From contig NZ_AP028878.1 of assembly GCF_036511935.1 (NCBI RefSeq), positions 2,356,001 through 2,420,000 of the forward strand: 64,000 nt of DNA. The letters run 5' to 3'. The position numbers were made by a program, and so were the translations under genes. Origin of the DNA: Marinobacter nanhaiticus D15-8W (lineage in GTDB: Bacteria; Pseudomonadota; Gammaproteobacteria; Pseudomonadales; Oleiphilaceae). Of the stretch, positions 1 to 9,161 are shown piece after piece (position 1 is the first letter of the stretch; each line of letters starts with the position of its first letter). The notes beneath the pieces are model-generated. The model was not told where the DNA came from. It did no database searches and saw only the letters and a program-made list of their open reading frames with translations.

Positions 1-1703
1 TCGACGCCTATCCGATGATGGAAGCGCTGCTGCTGGGAGAACGCCGGTACCTGGACGCGGACGATTGGGCGGTGTTCCGGGCCACAGGAACGTCCCACCT
101 GATCGCCATTTCCGGATTGCATATCGGGTTGGTGGGCCTCTTCTCCGGTTGGTTGGCCTCCCGGCTTCTCGCCAGGGTGCCCCGCGGCGTCCTGATGTCT
201 CGGGGGCGTCGGCGGGGTGTCGTTGTGGTCAGTCTCTCAGCCTGTTTGTGTTATGCACTGCTGGCCGGTTTTACCGTGCCTACCCAGCGAGCGCTTGTCA
301 TGGCTGCCGTCGCTGCCGCGGTCTATCTCAGGAGTCGATTGTCAGGCTATTGGACGGCTTGGCTCGTGGCCTTGGGCTGCGTACTGGCCCTCGACCCATT
401 CGCTCCTCTGGATGGCGGTTTCTGGCTGTCTTTCGGGGCCGTAGCCTGTTTGATACTGCTGTTTTCCGGCCGGCTCGATGCACCCGGACCGGTTAAGACC
501 CTGCTCCAGGCACAGGCTGCGGCAACCGCCGGGCTGCTACCGGTGCTTATGGGGCTTGGGTTGCCAGCCGCGGCAATGGGTTGGATGGTCAACCTCCTTG
601 CCATTCCCTTGATGTCATTCCTTTTGTTGCCGTTGCTCTTCGTTTTGACGCCCCTTGGCCTGATTTCTGATCCGTTGCTGCACATCGTGGCACCAATCCT
701 GGATGCCGTACTGAGCGGTTTCCTGCAGGGGCTAGCGTGGTTTGCCAGGGTTTCTCCCGAGGGTTTTCGAATGGGTATGGCAGAGGCTGCGGTGCTCGCT
801 GCCGCGGTGATTGCCTGTTTGTTTCCGGTCGGTCGTATGACGCGATGGGCGCTGGCCTCCGTATCGATAGCTGTGCTCGTCGGGCAGTGGGGTCTGAAGT
901 CCGGTAATGCGACAGTTTCACACCCGGAGCTATGGGTATGGGATGTCGGCCAAGGTTTGTCAGTGCTCTATCGCGAAGGCGACCAAGTGCTCGTCTATGA
1001 TACCGGACCTGGGTCGCCGTCAGGCTACTCCGCCGTGGATTCTGTTCTTCGACCCAACCTGCGCGGGTTGGGGGTCGAGTTCATCAATACATTGCTAATC
1101 AGCCATGGCGATGCCGATCACGCCAGTGGTCTGGGATCGCTGCTCGACCACATGAAAGTGGGGCAACTCGTCACCGGCGAGCCCACACGCCTCCCAGCGG
1201 TCCGGGCTCAAGGGATTGGGTTTGACCCCTGCCGGGCAGGCACGTTGGATAGCGCGGGCGCTATCCGTATGGAGCTCTGGCAGGCGCCCGGTGCTGGCGC
1301 GGGCAACAGTCGTTCGTGCGTATTGCGCATTTTCAAGGGCGACGTGGAAATCGTACTTCCCGGTGATATTACCGGGGATGAGGAAAGGCTCTGGCTGGCC
1401 GATCATCGGCTGGAACAGGATGTGTACCGTATCCTGGTGGCGCCCCATCACGGTAGCAAGACGTCATCCAGCGAGAACTGGGTCACGGCCCTGGCGCCTG
1501 ATGTCGTCATTTTCTCGGCGGGCTATCGGCATCCCTATGGGCACCCGGCTGACGTTGTGCAGTCGCGGTACAGGGTGGCCGGCGCGGCGCTCTACAATAC
1601 GGCAACGTCAGGCGCCGTTCATGTCGAACTGTTGGGTGAGGGGGTGCGCGTAAGCCCGACACGGGCCGATGCTCCCTTCTGGATAACGCCACCGCCCGGG
1701 TAG
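1..1703 (+). CDS. comEC: ComEC/Rec2-type DNA internalization protein, 5' end missing
   Basis: Inner-membrane channel for single-stranded DNA uptake in natural transformation. The frame is open to the left edge, so the true start is outside the window. About 566 residues are visible, against roughly 750-800 for the family. The first half is the hydrophobic Competence domain, with SHLIAISGLHIGL at its start and several membrane segments. The second half is a metallo-beta-lactamase fold: DVGQG, then SHGDADHASG (the HxDxDH metal motif), VLPGDI, and APHHGS near the end. The metal motifs are intact, so the nuclease-like domain looks functional. The order comEC-exbB-exbD-lpxK-kdsB is known from Pseudomonas relatives. 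The frame ends at TAG 1701-1703, 85 bases before exbB. Confidence 0.93.
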   Translation, partial: DAYPMMEALLLGERRYLDADDWAVFRATGTSHLIAISGLHIGLVGLFSGWLASRLLARVPRGVLMSRGRRRGVVVVSLSACLCYALLAGFTVPTQRALVMAAVAAAVYLRSRLSGYWTAWLVALGCVLALDPFAPLDGGFWLSFGAVACLILLFSGRLDAPGPVKTLLQAQAAATAGLLPVLMGLGLPAAAMGWMVNLLAIPLMSFLLLPLLFVLTPLGLISDPLLHIVAPILDAVLSGFLQGLAWFARVSPEGFRMGMAEAAVLAAAVIACLFPVGRMTRWALASVSIAVLVGQWGLKSGNATVSHPELWVWDVGQGLSVLYREGDQVLVYDTGPGSPSGYSAVDSVLRPNLRGLGVEFINTLLISHGDADHASGLGSLLDHMKVGQLVTGEPTRLPAVRAQGIGFDPCRAGTLDSAGAIRMELWQAPGAGAGNSRSCVLRIFKGDVEIVLPGDITGDEERLWLADHRLEQDVYRILVAPHHGSKTSSSENWVTALAPDVVIFSAGYRHPYGHPADVVQSRYRVAGAALYNTATSGAVHVELLGEGVRVSPTRADAPFWITPPPG

Positions 1704-1788
1704 GTGTCCGCAGGCGAGGCAGAGGGTGTGGCGGCGGGCGCCGCCTGTGCTAAAGTAGCGCGGCTGTTAAACATCAGGGAGATAAAGC

Positions 1789-2415
1789 GTGTTAGAGCTT
1801 CTTCAGGCGGGCGGCATCATTATGGTGCCCATTATTGCGTGTTCCATTCTCGCCCTTGCCATCATTCTCGAACGTTTCTGGAGTCTGCGAGCGTCGCGCG
1901 TCGCTCCGCAGAGTACGATCAACGAGTTATGGCGCTGGATCAAGAAAAAGGAGCTCAATGCCCGGAAACTCAAGGCCCTTCAGTCATCATCTCCCATGGG
2001 ACGCGTGCTTGCCGGCGGCCTGATGAATGCCAAGCACGGCCGCGAGATTATGAAAGAGAGCATCGAGCAGGAAGCCAGTCAGGTCATTCACGAGCTGGAG
2101 CGTTTCCTGAACCCGCTGGGAACGGTAGCCACCATTACGCCGCTGCTGGGTCTGTTAGGCACGGTCATCGGTATGATCAAGGTGTTTGCTGAAATCCAGC
2201 TGGCCGGCGTAGGCGATGCCGGCAACCTGGCGGGTGGTATTTCCGAAGCGCTGATGACGACGGCGGCCGGACTGAGCGTGGCGATCCCCGCCCTGATCTG
2301 CCACCGCTACTTTATCCGTCGCGTCGACGAACTGGTCGTAAACATGGAGCAGGAGGCCATCAAGCTGGTCGAAGTGGTCCACGGCGACCGTGAAATCGAT
2401 GTAGAGGGAGCCTGA
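1789..2415 (+). CDS. exbB: MotA/TolQ/ExbB family proton channel protein
   Basis: Proton-channel subunit that works with the ExbD-type protein next to it, energising an outer-membrane process through a TonB- or TolA-like partner. It has 208 residues. Three membrane segments are visible, near residues 8-30, 110-130 and 152-175; the last two are rich in small residues and Thr (TPLLGLLGTVIGMI, ALMTTAAGLSVAIP), typical of the family. The start is GTG at 1789, with AGGGAG at 1776-1781 as ribosome binding site. The exbD start is 5 bases after the stop. Substrate specificity cannot be read from the sequence. The position upstream of msbA-lpxK is conserved in Pseudomonas-type genomes. Confidence 0.92.
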   Translation: MLELLQAGGIIMVPIIACSILALAIILERFWSLRASRVAPQSTINELWRWIKKKELNARKLKALQSSSPMGRVLAGGLMNAKHGREIMKESIEQEASQVIHELERFLNPLGTVATITPLLGLLGTVIGMIKVFAEIQLAGVGDAGNLAGGISEALMTTAAGLSVAIPALICHRYFIRRVDELVVNMEQEAIKLVEVVHGDREIDVEGA

Positions 2416-2420
2416 GCACC

Positions 2421-2843
2421 GTGAAGTTCAAGCGTCAGAGAAGTCAGGACGTCAGTGTCGACCTGACGCCGCTGATCGACGTCGTCTTTCTGTTGTTGAT
2501 CTTTTTCATGGTGTCGACCACGTTTACCCGGGAAAGCCACCTCAAGGTGGATCTGCCCGAAGCCGACGGCGAGGTGGCCGAAGCCCAGGCCGAGCAGGTC
2601 GATGTGGTGATCAATGCCGAAGGGCAGTACGCGGTCAACGACCGTCCGCTGGTCAACAACCAGAAAGAGACGTTGCGCAAGGCGGTGCAGGAAGTGTCCG
2701 GAGGCAACGCCCAGTTGCCATTCATCATCACGGCGGATGCCCAGACGCCCCACGAGTATGTGGTGCGCGCCATGGATGTCGCGGGCAAGCTTGGTTTCGT
2801 CAAACTCAGCATTACCACCCAGCGCACATCGGAAGGTGAGTGA
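2421..2843 (+). CDS. exbD: ExbD/TolR family biopolymer transport protein
   Basis: Partner of the preceding ExbB-type channel. The 140-residue protein has a short cytoplasmic N-terminus, one membrane helix near residues 15-35 and a periplasmic domain. Asp20, in the motif TPLIDVVFLLLIFF, matches the membrane Asp essential for proton-coupled function in ExbD and TolR. The start is GTG at 2421, just after the exbB stop, which implies translational coupling. The length is normal for the family. The 61-base gap to msbA holds no evident terminator, so exbBD and msbA-lpxK may be co-transcribed. Confidence 0.92.
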   Translation: MKFKRQRSQDVSVDLTPLIDVVFLLLIFFMVSTTFTRESHLKVDLPEADGEVAEAQAEQVDVVINAEGQYAVNDRPLVNNQKETLRKAVQEVSGGNAQLPFIITADAQTPHEYVVRAMDVAGKLGFVKLSITTQRTSEGE

Positions 2844-2904
2844 GCGCCGGCGCCTCCGACGTGCGAGGCGCCGGTAAAGACGTACGACCGACCAGGACCC
2901 AATT

Positions 2905-4653
2905 ATGAGTGCGGACTCCGCATCCAACTGGCAGACCTATAAACGCCTGTTAGCCTACGTCAAGCCTTTCTGGCTCGCCTTTTCCCTCGCTGTAGTGGGT
3001 AACATCATCTATGCCGGGGCTTCAACGGGCATGGCCGCGGCGATGGAATATGTCATCCAGGCTATCGAGAATCCCACTGAACAGAACCGACTGCTACTGA
3101 CCGGTTTGATCGTCGGAGTCTTCGCGCTAAGGGGCGTGGGGACGTTCATGGGCCAGTATTTCATCAACTACGTGGGGCGTCAGGTCGTCAATGCGCTGCG
3201 CACCCAGGTTTTCGATCGCCTGCTGCGTCTTCCGTCGCGCTTCTTCGATGATCACTCCGCCGGACACCTGGTGTCCAAGCTTACGTTCAATGTTGAACAG
3301 GTCGCTGATGCAACGACCAACGCCGTGACTATCAGCCTGAGGGAAGGTCTGACGATCATTGGTCTGCTCGGCTTCATGCTCTACACGAACTGGAAGCTGA
3401 CCCTCATTTTCGTAGCGGTAGGGCCGGTCATCGGGTTTGTCGTCAGCTTTGCCAGCAAACGCTTTCGTAAGTTGAGTCGCCGGATCCAGAGTTCGATGGG
3501 AGACATCACCCACGTGGCTTCGGAATCCATTAGCGGCTATCGAGTGGTTCGGATTTTCGGTGGTGAGGGGTACGAGCGTGAGCGGTTCCATGACGTAAGC
3601 CAGCGTAACCTGACTCAAAGCCTCAAGATGGCCTCCACCCAGGCGATCAGCGTGCCGATCATCCAGATTCTCGTGGCGTTTTCCATTGCTGCCTTGGTCT
3701 GGCTAATGCTGGCGCCCGAAATCCGCGGCGGGATGAGTACCGGTGAACTGGTGGCTTTCATAACGGCCGCCACCACCATGGCCAAGCCTATTCGCCAGGT
3801 GACCTCTGTCCATGCCAAGATCCAGCGTGGTGTCGCTGCGGCCCACGATGTATTCGAAACGATCGATGAGACCCCTGAAGACGATACCGGCACCCACTCT
3901 CCGGGGCGCGTGAAAGGAAATATCAGCTTCCGCAAAGTCTCTTTTCGCTACCGTGACCAGCTTGACGATGTCCTGAAGGATATCGATCTGGATATCCCCC
4001 AGGGTCAAAGTGTTGCGCTGGTCGGTCGCTCCGGTAGCGGCAAGTCGACCATGGTTAGCCTGCTGCCGCGTTTCTATGAATATACGGCCGGCAACATCCT
4101 GATCGACGACGTGCCGATCCGCGACTACACCCTCCGCGCACTGCGTGACCAGATTGCACTGGTAACCCAGAACGTCGTGCTGTTCAACGACACCATCGCA
4201 GCCAATATCGCATACGGCTCGCTACGGGAACATACCCTCGACGAAATCCGCGAAGCTGCCGCGAAAGCCCATGCATTGGAGTTCATCGACCGGATGCCTG
4301 AGGGTATGGACACACTGATCGGTGACAACGGCGTGATGCTGTCCGGCGGCCAGCGTCAGCGCTTGGCTATAGCCCGGGCCCTGCTTAAAGATGCGCCGAT
4401 CCTGATCCTCGATGAGGCGACCTCCGCACTGGATACGGAATCCGAGCGTCACATCCAGCAAGCGCTGGACCTGGTCATGAAGGGGCGTACCACTCTGGTA
4501 ATTGCGCATCGCCTGTCGACCATCGAGAAGGCGGATCGCATCCTGGTCATGGATGGCGGCGAGATTGTCGAAGCGGGACGTCACGAGGAATTGCTGGGGC
4601 AGGGCGGCGTTTACGCGAAGCTGCACCAGACCAATTTCAGCGAGGCCGGTTGA
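2905..4653 (+). CDS. msbA: Lipid A export ABC transporter MsbA
   Basis: Homodimeric flippase moving lipid A-core across the inner membrane. The 582-residue half-transporter has an N-terminal six-helix domain (about 1-320) and a C-terminal ATPase. Walker A is GRSGSGKST at about 374-382, the signature LSGGQ is at 479-483, and the Walker B Asp-Glu pair is at 503-504 in LILDEATSALD, followed by the switch His in IAHRLST. Length and order match E. coli MsbA, and the immediate neighbour lpxK is the classic partner. AGGA at about 2893-2896 serves ATG 2905. The stop lies a few bases before the lpxK ATG. Confidence 0.96.
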   Translation: MSADSASNWQTYKRLLAYVKPFWLAFSLAVVGNIIYAGASTGMAAAMEYVIQAIENPTEQNRLLLTGLIVGVFALRGVGTFMGQYFINYVGRQVVNALRTQVFDRLLRLPSRFFDDHSAGHLVSKLTFNVEQVADATTNAVTISLREGLTIIGLLGFMLYTNWKLTLIFVAVGPVIGFVVSFASKRFRKLSRRIQSSMGDITHVASESISGYRVVRIFGGEGYERERFHDVSQRNLTQSLKMASTQAISVPIIQILVAFSIAALVWLMLAPEIRGGMSTGELVAFITAATTMAKPIRQVTSVHAKIQRGVAAAHDVFETIDETPEDDTGTHSPGRVKGNISFRKVSFRYRDQLDDVLKDIDLDIPQGQSVALVGRSGSGKSTMVSLLPRFYEYTAGNILIDDVPIRDYTLRALRDQIALVTQNVVLFNDTIAANIAYGSLREHTLDEIREAAAKAHALEFIDRMPEGMDTLIGDNGVMLSGGQRQRLAIARALLKDAPILILDEATSALDTESERHIQQALDLVMKGRTTLVIAHRLSTIEKADRILVMDGGEIVEAGRHEELLGQGGVYAKLHQTNFSEAG

Positions 4654-4658
4654 ACAGC

Positions 4659-5672
4659 ATGGTCGAGCGCCTCTGGTACGGGGAGGGCCGGCCGCTCTGG
4701 CTGCTATGGCCGTTGGCCTGGCTCTACCGCTGGATCAGCCAACGCCGGCGCGAGGCCTATCGGGAGGGCAGACGGCAAACCAGTCGCCCCCCGATTCCCA
4801 TCATTGTCGTCGGAAATATCACAGCGGGTGGTACAGGCAAATCACCTCTCACGCTGGCAATTGTCGATCACCTGAGGCGGCAGGGGTGGCGGCCGGCCAT
4901 CGTCAGTCGTGGCTACGGCGGCAAATCTGAACGTTACCCTTTGCTGGTCAACCCGGAGACGCCAGCCGCTCTCAGCGGAGACGAGCCGCTGATGCTGGCG
5001 CGTCAGGGCAGCGTGCCGGTTGTGGTGGACCCCAAACGTGCTCGGGCCGCGCAATGGGCGTACGATGAAAAGCTGGCGGACGTTCTCGTTTGCGATGACG
5101 GCCTGCAGCACTATGCGCTGGGCCGGGACCTGGAAATCGCCGTGTTCGACGGTGCCCGGGGGGTGGGGAATGGTGCACCCATACCGGTGGGGCCGCTGCG
5201 GGAAGCGCCTGATCGTCTTGCAGAGGTAGATGCTCTGGTCTTCAACGGCGTACCTGTGCAACCGTTGAGCCACCCCAACGTCATGACGATGCAGTTCGAG
5301 CCGCAACGGTTGACCAATATGGCTACCGGCGAAACGCGGGAAATGGATTGGTTGAAAGGTCGGACCGTGATAGGAGTCGCCGGCATCGGCAACCCGGCCC
5401 GGTTCTTCGATACGTTGAGAATGCTGGGTGCGAACGTCGAGGAGCGTCCGCTTCGGGACCATCATGAATTCCGCCGTGAGGATCTGGCTCACCCGGTAGG
5501 GCAGGCGCTTGTCATGACGGCCAAGGACGCAGTGAAGTGCGTAGATCTGGCCGATGCGGACTGTTGGTCACTTGAAGTTCGTGCCGCCTTGCCTGATGCT
5601 TTCTGGATACTGCTGGATCGCCGTCTAGCGGAGCTTGAACTGCCGTCGCCAGCTACCAAACCCGATCAATGA
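4659..5672 (+). CDS. lpxK: Tetraacyldisaccharide 4'-kinase
   Basis: Phosphorylates the 4' position of the lipid A disaccharide, the sixth step of the Raetz pathway, at the inner membrane. The ATP-binding P-loop AGGTGKS is at residues 56-62, followed by SRGYGGKSE and the acidic motif [13 protein letters not shown] 4659 gives MVERLW, which aligns with the usual MIEKIW start of the family. An in-frame TTG at 4650 overlapping the msbA stop is the alternative and would add three residues. Length (337 residues) is normal. It sits between msbA and the small Trm112-like gene, as in relatives. Confidence 0.95.
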   Translation: MVERLWYGEGRPLWLLWPLAWLYRWISQRRREAYREGRRQTSRPPIPIIVVGNITAGGTGKSPLTLAIVDHLRRQGWRPAIVSRGYGGKSERYPLLVNPETPAALSGDEPLMLARQGSVPVVVDPKRARAAQWAYDEKLADVLVCDDGLQHYALGRDLEIAVFDGARGVGNGAPIPVGPLREAPDRLAEVDALVFNGVPVQPLSHPNVMTMQFEPQRLTNMATGETREMDWLKGRTVIGVAGIGNPARFFDTLRMLGANVEERPLRDHHEFRREDLAHPVGQALVMTAKDAVKCVDLADADCWSLEVRAALPDAFWILLDRRLAELELPSPATKPDQ

Positions 5673-5685
5673 GGAACCAAACCCA

Positions 5686-5874
5686 ATGGATAAGAAGCTG
5701 TTGGCCATGCTGGCCTGTCCCGTATGCAAGGGAGAGCTTGTCATCAACGATGCCAGGGACGAGCTGATCTGCCGAGCGGATGGCATGGCGTTCCCCATCA
5801 AGGAAGGTATCCCGGTGATGCTTTCAAACGAGGCCAGGACGCTGACCACGGATGAGCGTCTCGAGAAGCGCTGA
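5686..5874 (+). CDS. ycaR: Trm112 family protein, YcaR-like
   Basis: Small 62-residue protein of the Trm112/UPF0434 family. It starts [14 protein letters not shown] and carries one CxxC (CPVC) plus a single Cys in LICRADG, then the conserved end [12 protein letters not shown]. The start is fixed by the family N-terminus and by GAGGA at 5671-5675; a longer upstream frame overlaps the lpxK end and is not credible. It is encoded between lpxK and kdsB in many gammaproteobacteria. Its biochemical role in bacteria is not well defined; eukaryotic and archaeal Trm112 proteins activate methyltransferases. Confidence 0.9.
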   Translation: MDKKLLAMLACPVCKGELVINDARDELICRADGMAFPIKEGIPVMLSNEARTLTTDERLEKR

Positions 5875-5882
5875 GTCTCACC

Positions 5883-5910
5883 GGCTGCTATCTACGTCTC
5901 GATAGCAGCC
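5883..5910 (+). terminator. Perfect 10-bp stem-loop between ycaR and kdsB
   Basis: GGCTGCTATC at 5883-5892 pairs perfectly with GATAGCAGCC at 5901-5910 around an 8-base loop. No T run follows, so it may be a weak or Rho-assisted terminator or an RNA-stabilising hairpin separating lpxK-ycaR from kdsB. Confidence 0.45.
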
Positions 5911-5962
5911 CTAAGCCCGGAAACGACATTCAGACCGGATAAACGACGTCTAGGATAGCCCC

Positions 5963-6760
5963 ATGTCATTTACCGTAGTCATTCCAGCCCGTTATGCATC
6001 CACCCGCCTGCCCGGCAAGCCACTGCTGGAAATCGGCGGGCAGACCATGATCGAACACGTATACGACCGAGCCTGCGAGAGCGAAGCGAGCCGCGTTATC
6101 ATTGCTACGGATGATGAGCGCATTGCCGACGTTGCCCGAGGATTCGGTGCGGAAGTGGTTATTACCGCCGCGGATCATGCCTCCGGCACCGACCGGCTGG
6201 AAGAGGTGGCGCGCACATGCGGTTTCGCGCCAGACGACCGCATCGTCAATGTGCAGGGCGACGAGCCGTTGATCCCCTCAGTGCTGATCAATCAGGTCGC
6301 TCGGAACCTGGAAGCGTACCCCGAGGCGAAGATCGCTACCTTGTGTGAGGAGATCCAGCGACCGGAATATGTATTCAATCCCAACGTCGTGAAGGTAGTG
6401 CGCGCCAGCGACAACTTCGCCCTTTATTTCAGTCGGGCTCCCATTCCCTGGGCGCGCTCCGAGTGGACCGAAACCACTCCAACGTCCGAGCGCACGCTAC
6501 CAGCGGATGTGGGTTACCTGCGCCATATCGGGGTCTACGGTTATCGGGTCGACCTGCTGCACGATTTCGTCGCATGGAACGCTTCTCCGCTGGAAAAGAC
6601 CGAGTCCCTCGAACAGCTCCGTGCACTGGAAAACGGCGCGCGAATCCACGTGGATATCGCCGTCGAACGGCCGCCCAATGGCGTGGACACGCCGGAAGAC
6701 CTGGAGCACGTGAGGCGGATATTTGCCAGTGGACTGGAGGAGGTTGAAGTCGATGCGTGA
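5963..6760 (+). CDS. kdsB: 3-deoxy-manno-octulosonate cytidylyltransferase (CMP-Kdo synthetase)
   Basis: Activates Kdo with CTP to CMP-Kdo for attachment to lipid A. The 265-residue protein opens with [16 protein letters not shown], the nucleotidyltransferase loop, and carries VQGDEPLI and the downstream FSRAPIPW motif typical of KdsB. Length is close to E. coli KdsB (248) with a short C-terminal extension. It ends at TGA 6758-6760, overlapping the ATG of the phosphatase gene at 6753, so translation is probably coupled. The clustering with lpxK fits LPS biosynthesis. Confidence 0.95.
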   Translation: MSFTVVIPARYASTRLPGKPLLEIGGQTMIEHVYDRACESEASRVIIATDDERIADVARGFGAEVVITAADHASGTDRLEEVARTCGFAPDDRIVNVQGDEPLIPSVLINQVARNLEAYPEAKIATLCEEIQRPEYVFNPNVVKVVRASDNFALYFSRAPIPWARSEWTETTPTSERTLPADVGYLRHIGVYGYRVDLLHDFVAWNASPLEKTESLEQLRALENGARIHVDIAVERPPNGVDTPEDLEHVRRIFASGLEEVEVDA

Positions 6761-7235
6761 TCCGGTCAAGGTGCTGTTCGTGTGTATGGGTAATATCTGC
6801 CGGTCGCCCACGGCCCACGCAGTCTTTCAGAAACGCCTCGAAGAACAGGGCCTGGCCGGTCGGGTCGTGGTCGATTCCTGCGGGACCGGAAGCTGGCACA
6901 TTGGCAAGCAGCCTGATCCACGCGCAATGGAGGCGGGCCTTCGTCGCGGTTATGATCTTTCGTCGCTGCGGGCGCGGCAGATCCAGGCCAGCGACATAGA
7001 GCAATTCGATTATGTTTTGACCATGGACCGCGATAATCAGCAGATCGTTGCCAATCTCACCTCCGATAACGCCACGACGCGACCTGAGCTCTTCCTTCGG
7101 TACGCGATCCATCATCAGGAGGATGAGGTGCCGGATCCGTACTACGGCGACGGCGATGGGTTCGAGTTGGTACTGGACCTGATCGAAGACGCTTGCGATG
7201 GACTGATTAAGGATATCCGGGAGAACCGGCTTTGA
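6753..7235 (+). CDS. Low-molecular-weight protein-tyrosine phosphatase
   Basis: A cytoplasmic LMW phosphatase of 160 residues. The P-loop is Cys11-x5-Arg17 (CMGNICRS), and the conserved VPDPYYG carries the general-acid Asp. ATG 6753 is chosen over an upstream in-frame start at 6723, because it gives the normal N-terminus and lies 9 bases after GGAGGAGG (6736-6743). It overlaps kdsB by 8 bases, and its stop overlaps the murB TTG start. Pseudomonas genomes place a homologue (ptpA-like) between kdsB and murB. The physiological substrate cannot be told; Wzb-type partners are not encoded nearby. Confidence 0.92.
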   Translation: MRDPVKVLFVCMGNICRSPTAHAVFQKRLEEQGLAGRVVVDSCGTGSWHIGKQPDPRAMEAGLRRGYDLSSLRARQIQASDIEQFDYVLTMDRDNQQIVANLTSDNATTRPELFLRYAIHHQEDEVPDPYYGDGDGFELVLDLIEDACDGLIKDIRENRL

Positions 7236-8290
7236 ATTCCGGCGTTGTCGAACGGGAGGCTGACGTTTCCCTGCAGACGTGTAATACGCTGCGTTTGCCG
7301 GCAAAGGCTGCCTGGCTGTGCCGGGTGAAGAACATCGAGGAGCTGTGCGAAGCGCTGGACTGGGCTGATCACCGCTCCCTACCGACATTGATTCTGGGGG
7401 GCGGGAGTAACGTCATTGTTGCCGACGACTTCCCCGGCCTTGTCATCAAGGTTGCGTTTTCCGGTCGCTGCTGGAGCGACGTATCCGCCGAATCTGCAAC
7501 GCTGGAATTAGGCGCCGGCGAGAATTGGCATGCCACTGTCATGTATGCCGTCCGTGCTGGTTACCGTGGGATTGAGAACCTCGCACTCATTCCGGGTACC
7601 GTTGGAGCGGCGCCTATCCAGAATATCGGTGCCTATGGCGTCGAACTTTCCCATACGGTGGTTGACGTCCAGGTCTGGGATCGCGAGGCCGGAGACACCC
7701 GCACGTTGTCTGCGGACGAATGCGAATTCGGTTATCGCGATAGCCTGTTCAAGCGTCATCCCGACCGCTATGTCGTGCTGCGGGTGCGCTTACGTCTTTC
7801 CCGGAAAACACCGCTCAATCTGGGCTATCGGGACCTGCAGGAGTTCTTCGAAGAAAACGCGGATGTGGGCACGCTGACCCCAGAAGACGTGGCACGCGCC
7901 GTTATGCAGGTTCGTTGCCGTAAGCTGCCGGACCCGGATTTCCTGCCCAATGCAGGAAGTTTTTTCAAGAATCCTGTAGTGGCCCTTGGCCAGTATCGTA
8001 CGTTGAAAGAGCGCTTCCCCGAGCTGGTGGCCTATGAAAGCGCTGACAGTGCCAAACTGGCGGCGGGCTGGCTGATCGATTTCTGTGGCTGGAAAGGCTA
8101 CCGGGAGTCTCACGTCGGTGTGCATAATCGTCAGGCCTTGGTGCTTGTTCACCATGGTGACGGTGAAGGCAGGGAACTGCTCAGTCTGGCCGCACGCATC
8201 CGGGATGATGTGAAGGGTCGGTTTGGTGTGGCTCTGGAGGTTGAGCCTCGAATCTTTCCTGTCGAATTGCGCAGCGAATTCGGTTTCTGA
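7232..8290 (+). CDS. murB: UDP-N-acetylenolpyruvoylglucosamine reductase
   Basis: FAD- and NADPH-dependent reduction of the enolpyruvyl group to give UDP-MurNAc in peptidoglycan synthesis. The 352-residue protein is a type I MurB. It has the FAD motif GGGSNVI, PGTVGAAPIQNIGAYG, the proton donor Ser243 in NAGSFFKNP and Glu338 in LEVEPRIF. The start is TTG at 7232, inside TTGA shared with the phosphatase stop, with GGGAG at 7219-7223. No later ATG keeps the conserved CNTLRL start region, so the non-ATG start is well supported. Confidence 0.95.
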   Translation: MNSGVVEREADVSLQTCNTLRLPAKAAWLCRVKNIEELCEALDWADHRSLPTLILGGGSNVIVADDFPGLVIKVAFSGRCWSDVSAESATLELGAGENWHATVMYAVRAGYRGIENLALIPGTVGAAPIQNIGAYGVELSHTVVDVQVWDREAGDTRTLSADECEFGYRDSLFKRHPDRYVVLRVRLRLSRKTPLNLGYRDLQEFFEENADVGTLTPEDVARAVMQVRCRKLPDPDFLPNAGSFFKNPVVALGQYRTLKERFPELVAYESADSAKLAAGWLIDFCGWKGYRESHVGVHNRQALVLVHHGDGEGRELLSLAARIRDDVKGRFGVALEVEPRIFPVELRSEFGF

Positions 8291-8354
8291 AGACGCGCTG
8301 TACGCCCTACATTTCAGTTACGCCCTATATTCATTCCCTTCACAACCCCAAGAA

Positions 8355-8394
8355 CAAAAAATCCACCGGGACCGCGAAGTCCGGGTGGATTTTT
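8355..8394. terminator. Bidirectional terminator between murB and nrdJb
   Basis: AAAAAATCCACC ... GGTGGATTTTT forms a stem with A/T tails on both sides (8355-8366 with 8384-8394). It lies between the convergent murB (+) and nrdJb (-) genes and can serve both. Confidence 0.8.
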
Positions 8395-8414
8395 AGCGTC
8401 TGTGAGTTACCCGG

Positions 8415-9110
8415 TCAGCCGCACTTGCTGTCGCCGCAGGACAGGCAGGTCGCGCAACCATCCATGACGATCACCGCTTTGGTATTGCACTTGCTGCAAA
8501 GCGTCGCGTTGGCCGGATAATCACTGCCGCCGCCGTCGCTATTGGCGGATTCGCGAGACTCGAACTCGGCCCGTTTCTCCGCCAGCACACGCTTGGCCAC
8601 GTCACCCAGCTCTTCGCTTTCGATCAGGCCGATGGCCTTCATGTGCTTCTCGATCACAGCGCCGATTTCGGCAACCAGTGACGGCATGAATACGCCGCCC
8701 TTCTTGAAGTAACCGCCGTTCGGGTCATACACCGAACGCAGCTCTTCCACCAGGAATGTGACATCGCCGCCTTTGCGGAACACCGCCGAGATAACGCGGG
8801 TGAGAGCGATAACCCATTGGAAGTGCTCCATCGACTTGGAATTGATGAAGACTTCATACGGTTGTCTGCTCTCGTGATCCGTGTCCTCGTTGAGCAGGAT
8901 ATCGTTGATGGTGATATACATCGCATGCTCGGCTACCGGCGGCTTGATCTTGTAGGTGGTGCCCAGCAGGAAGTCCGGCCGCTCGATGTGCTCGTTCATC
9001 TCAATGGGCTGGGGCGCCTGGTTTTCCGCAGACTCAACCGACTGGTTGGCGGAATCGTCGGCTTTGGTGACCCGGTAGCCGACGATCTTCTTATCGATCT
9101 TTACAGTCAT
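8415..9110 (-). CDS. nrdJb: Class II ribonucleotide reductase accessory subunit NrdJb (C-terminal zinc-ribbon part)
   Basis: Second polypeptide of a split adenosylcobalamin-dependent ribonucleotide reductase, as described for the NrdJa/NrdJb pair of Pseudomonas aeruginosa. The 231-residue protein ends in a Cys-rich tail with CSKC, CATC, CGDSKC, the zinc-ribbon/redox tail that in single-chain NrdJ is fused to the catalytic domain. The N-terminus (MTVKIDKKIVGYRV) and the middle region are typical of the domain downstream of NrdJ. The start at 9110 lies 51 bases after the nrdJa stop with AGGA upstream. It probably re-reduces the active-site disulfide of NrdJa; that role is inferred from the fused homologues. 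Confidence 0.92.
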   Translation of the reverse strand: MTVKIDKKIVGYRVTKADDSANQSVESAENQAPQPIEMNEHIERPDFLLGTTYKIKPPVAEHAMYITINDILLNEDTDHESRQPYEVFINSKSMEHFQWVIALTRVISAVFRKGGDVTFLVEELRSVYDPNGGYFKKGGVFMPSLVAEIGAVIEKHMKAIGLIESEELGDVAKRVLAEKRAEFESRESANSDGGGSDYPANATLCSKCNTKAVIVMDGCATCLSCGDSKCG

Positions 9111-9161
9111 CGTTCTATGTCCTGTGCTGTGGTGACGGATCCGTCTTTCCGCAAGTAGAAA